Source: Roseovarius nanhaiticus (GTDB lineage Bacteria; Pseudomonadota; Alphaproteobacteria; Rhodobacterales; Rhodobacteraceae). Taken from it: a stretch of DNA of 64,000 nt. Below, piece after piece: positions 62,245-64,000 of this stretch. The position numbers were made by a program, and so were the translations under genes. How positions within the stretch are numbered: position 1 is the first letter of the stretch; each line of letters opens with the position of its first letter. Where the stretch lies: assembly GCF_900156535.1 (NCBI RefSeq), contig NZ_FTNV01000001.1, forward strand, positions 310,001 through 374,000, given 5' to 3'. The notes below the pieces were generated by a model that saw nothing but the letters and a program-made list of their open reading frames with translations, searched no databases and was not told the DNA's origin.

Positions 62245-63366
62245 ATGAAACAGAATCAGACATTTACCGACGATCAGCTGGAACTTCTGGCCCAGAAGGC
62301 GCGGACCGGCAAGATCAGCCGCCGCAAATTCGCGCAGCTGGGCGCGGCCCTTCTGGGCACTGCCGCACTGGCCAGCCGCGGTGCGCCAGTGCTGGCGGAT
62401 GACGGGCAGATCGTCTTTGTCAGCTGGGGCGGCGACGCCGTCGATGCCTATGACGACGCCTATGGCAAGCCGTTCGAGGAGGCGACGGGCATTCGCGTGC
62501 GCCAGGACGGCTCGGGCCCGACCGAGGGCGCGATCCAGGCCCAGTTCGAGAGCGGCAGCCCCAGCTGGGATATCGTCGATGCCGATGCCTTTTCCGCCGA
62601 GACGCTGGGCAAGAAGGGCATGATGGAGCCGATCGACTACAGCGTGGTCGACAAGTCCAAGACGCGCGAAGGCTTCGGCTGGGAATACGCGGCCTCGAGC
62701 TATTTCTTCAGCTATATCATCGCCTATGACGCCACCAAGTTCGGCGACAATCCCCCCACCTCGATGGCAGATTTCTTTGACACCGAGACATATCCCGGCA
62801 AGCGGTCCATGTACAAATGGGGCGCCGGCATGTGGGAGGCGCTCTTGATGGGTGACGGCGTCGCGCAGGCGGATCTCTACCCGTTGGATATCGAGCGCGC
62901 CCATGCCAAGCTGCAGGACTTCAAAGAGCATGTGATCAGCTTCTGGGGCAATGGCGCCGAGAGCCAGAGCCTGATGCTGGACGGCGAGGCGTCAATGGCG
63001 CTGATCTGGTCCACGCGCGCGCGCCTTCTCGATCAGGACACCGATGGCGAGGTCAGCTTCATCTGGCAGGACGGCATCCTGTCGCCCGGCACGATGGCGG
63101 TGATCAAGGGCAATCCCGGCGGCGCCGACGCGGCGATGAAGTTCATCGCCTCCGCGCAGGACCCGGAAAAGCAGCTGGTCATGTTCGACATGCTGAGCCA
63201 GGGCCCCGCCAACCCGGCGGCCGATGATCTGATCCCCGAGGATCAGCGCAAATACAATCCCGTCGCGCCCGACAACTTCGCCAAGCAGATCCCGCTGGAT
63301 GTGGCCTGGTACGAGGAAAATTATGGCGCCGCGCTGGACGAGTATCTGGCCATCATCTCGGCCTGA
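62245..63366 (+). CDS. Polyamine-type ABC importer, binding protein with Tat signal
   Basis: The 373-residue PotD-type protein carries a twin-arginine signal ('ISRRKFAQLGAALLGTAALASR'), unlike the Sec-exported relative at 39177. The mature part starts 'DGQIVFVSWGGDAVDAYDDAYGKPFEEATGI' and contains 'PSWDIVDADAFSAETLG'. AAGGGAG places the start at 62245; ATGs at 62218 and 62239 are too far or too close. The ligand is uncertain. Confidence 0.9.
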   Translation: MKQNQTFTDDQLELLAQKARTGKISRRKFAQLGAALLGTAALASRGAPVLADDGQIVFVSWGGDAVDAYDDAYGKPFEEATGIRVRQDGSGPTEGAIQAQFESGSPSWDIVDADAFSAETLGKKGMMEPIDYSVVDKSKTREGFGWEYAASSYFFSYIIAYDATKFGDNPPTSMADFFDTETYPGKRSMYKWGAGMWEALLMGDGVAQADLYPLDIERAHAKLQDFKEHVISFWGNGAESQSLMLDGEASMALIWSTRARLLDQDTDGEVSFIWQDGILSPGTMAVIKGNPGGADAAMKFIASAQDPEKQLVMFDMLSQGPANPAADDLIPEDQRKYNPVAPDNFAKQIPLDVAWYEENYGAALDEYLAIISA

Positions 63367-63383
63367 TCCGGCCTGACACTTTC

Positions 63384-63413
63384 GGCCCGTCCTGCACCTG
63401 CGCCGGGCGGGCC
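63384..63413 (+). promoter_or_regulatory. Stem-loop after the Tat-exported binding-protein gene
   Basis: GGCCCGTCC pairs with GGGCGGGCC (nine pairs, one G-T) around a 12-base loop, 18 bases after the stop. There is no T-run. It resembles the stabilising stems after the other two binding-protein genes. Confidence 0.5.
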
Positions 63414-63433
63414 ACCTGACCTCGGGGACGCCC

Positions 63434-64000
63434 ATGATCCGCCCATCCCGCTCCTTGATCCTTCTGGCGCCGCTGCTGGCGTTTTTGGCGCTGGCCTATG
63501 TGCTGCCGTTTCTGGGCGTCATCGGGTGGAGCGTTACGCTGCCCCAGCCCGGCATTCAGAATTACACCACCGCCTTGAGCGATCCGCTGATCCTGTCGGT
63601 CTTCTGGCGGACCTTGCGCATCTGCGCGATCGTCACGGTGATCTCGGTCGTTATGGGCTACATCCTCGCGCTTCTGTGGGTGCGCGGCACGCCGCTGGTG
63701 CGGACCCTGACCGAGCTGTGCGTCCTGATCCCCTTCTGGATTTCGGTCCTTACCCGCGCCTTCGGCTGGCTGGCGCTTCTGTCCAGCCGCGGCTTGCTGA
63801 ATGGCTGGCTGGAGGGAATGGGCATCATCGACGATCCCCTGCGCCTGGTGCGCAACGAATTTGGCGTGATCGTCGGCATGGTGCATTTTATGATCCCCTT
63901 CGCGGTCTTCCCGCTTGCCTCGGCCATGCGCAGCGTGGATGAGCGCGTCTTGATGGCAGCGAGAGGGATGGGCGCGGGGCGCACGCGCATCTTTGCCCAG
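63434..64000 (+). CDS. Polyamine-type ABC importer, permease (3' partial)
   Basis: The frame opens at 63434 (MIRPSRSLILLAPLLAFLA) and runs off the window after 189 codons. Helices include 'LILLAPLLAFLALAYVLPFLGVIG' and 'LRICAIVTVISVVMGYILALLW'. 'LIPFWISVLTRAFGWLALLSSRGLLN' is the PotB signature, and the EAA loop has begun at the edge ('DERVLMAARGMGAGRTRIF'). It belongs to the importer with the two genes upstream; a second permease is expected beyond the window. Confidence 0.92.
   Translation, partial: MIRPSRSLILLAPLLAFLALAYVLPFLGVIGWSVTLPQPGIQNYTTALSDPLILSVFWRTLRICAIVTVISVVMGYILALLWVRGTPLVRTLTELCVLIPFWISVLTRAFGWLALLSSRGLLNGWLEGMGIIDDPLRLVRNEFGVIVGMVHFMIPFAVFPLASAMRSVDERVLMAARGMGAGRTRIFAQ

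Overview
The window comes from a GC-rich alphaproteobacterium, most likely a marine member of the Rhodobacteraceae (Roseobacter group). The evidence is a pyruvate dehydrogenase E1-beta with an A/P/K/E-rich linker, a complete Rhodobacter-type gene transfer agent (GTA) cluster, a cupin DMSP lyase with an AcuI-type acrylyl-CoA reductase, an FAD-oxidoreductase/SelD fusion beside mnmH, and many periplasmic binding-protein ABC importers. I recognised no IS element, CRISPR array, tRNA or rRNA.

Layout. 3-2480 (+): end of the pyruvate dehydrogenase operon (E1-beta, E2) with an intrinsic terminator. 2667-3596 (+): a beta-barrel outer membrane protein. 3669-4475 (-): cysE. 4590-19346 (-): the full set of GTA structural genes g1 to g15, each apparently intact, from terminase to the large tail/host-specificity protein. 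The cluster is broken between terminase (g2) and portal (g3) by a cupin gene on the opposite strand (17120-17722) whose metal and catalytic residue spacing matches DMSP lyases of the DddQ/DddK type. 19563-23019 (-): acuI, an M81/MlrC peptidase and an EamA transporter. 23162-26393: SelD fusion and mnmH, convergent and overlapping. 26443-32068 (-): a tightly coupled fadE-fadI-fadJ beta-oxidation operon. 32213-35214 (+): type I secretion ATPase and membrane-fusion protein without a substrate gene. 35225-38478 (-): KDO genes (kdsA, kdsB) after a type III polyketide synthase and an isoprenylcysteine-methyltransferase-like protein, a pair that resembles alkylpyrone synthase plus methyltransferase. 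38568-38907 (-): wreck of a nucleotide-sugar epimerase. 39177-46675 (+): a polyamine-type and a polar amino acid-type ABC importer. 46895-49712 (+): lipid-kinase-like protein, metallophosphoesterase and luciferase-like monooxygenase. 49709-52932 (-): an isoquinoline-oxidoreductase-like molybdoenzyme with its own dihaem cytochrome. 53037-57380 (-): RND efflux pump. 57519-64000: an arginine deiminase-fold hydrolase, an M20 hydrolase, a divergent LysR regulator and the start of a third polyamine-type importer.

How parts work together. The most unusual arrangement is the interleaving of two modules. GTA packaging genes g1-g2 lie between a DMSP lyase-like gene (acrylate production) and acuI (acrylyl-CoA reduction). 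The lyase gene forces any g1-to-g15 transcript to run about 0.6 kb antisense through it. Upstream of g1 is a strong sigma-70-like promoter followed at once by a terminator-like hairpin and a 31-codon open frame, which could be a GTA leader or attenuator or an independent small RNA. Beyond this, the window is mostly nutrient uptake and catabolism (importers, beta-oxidation, hydrolases) plus envelope functions.
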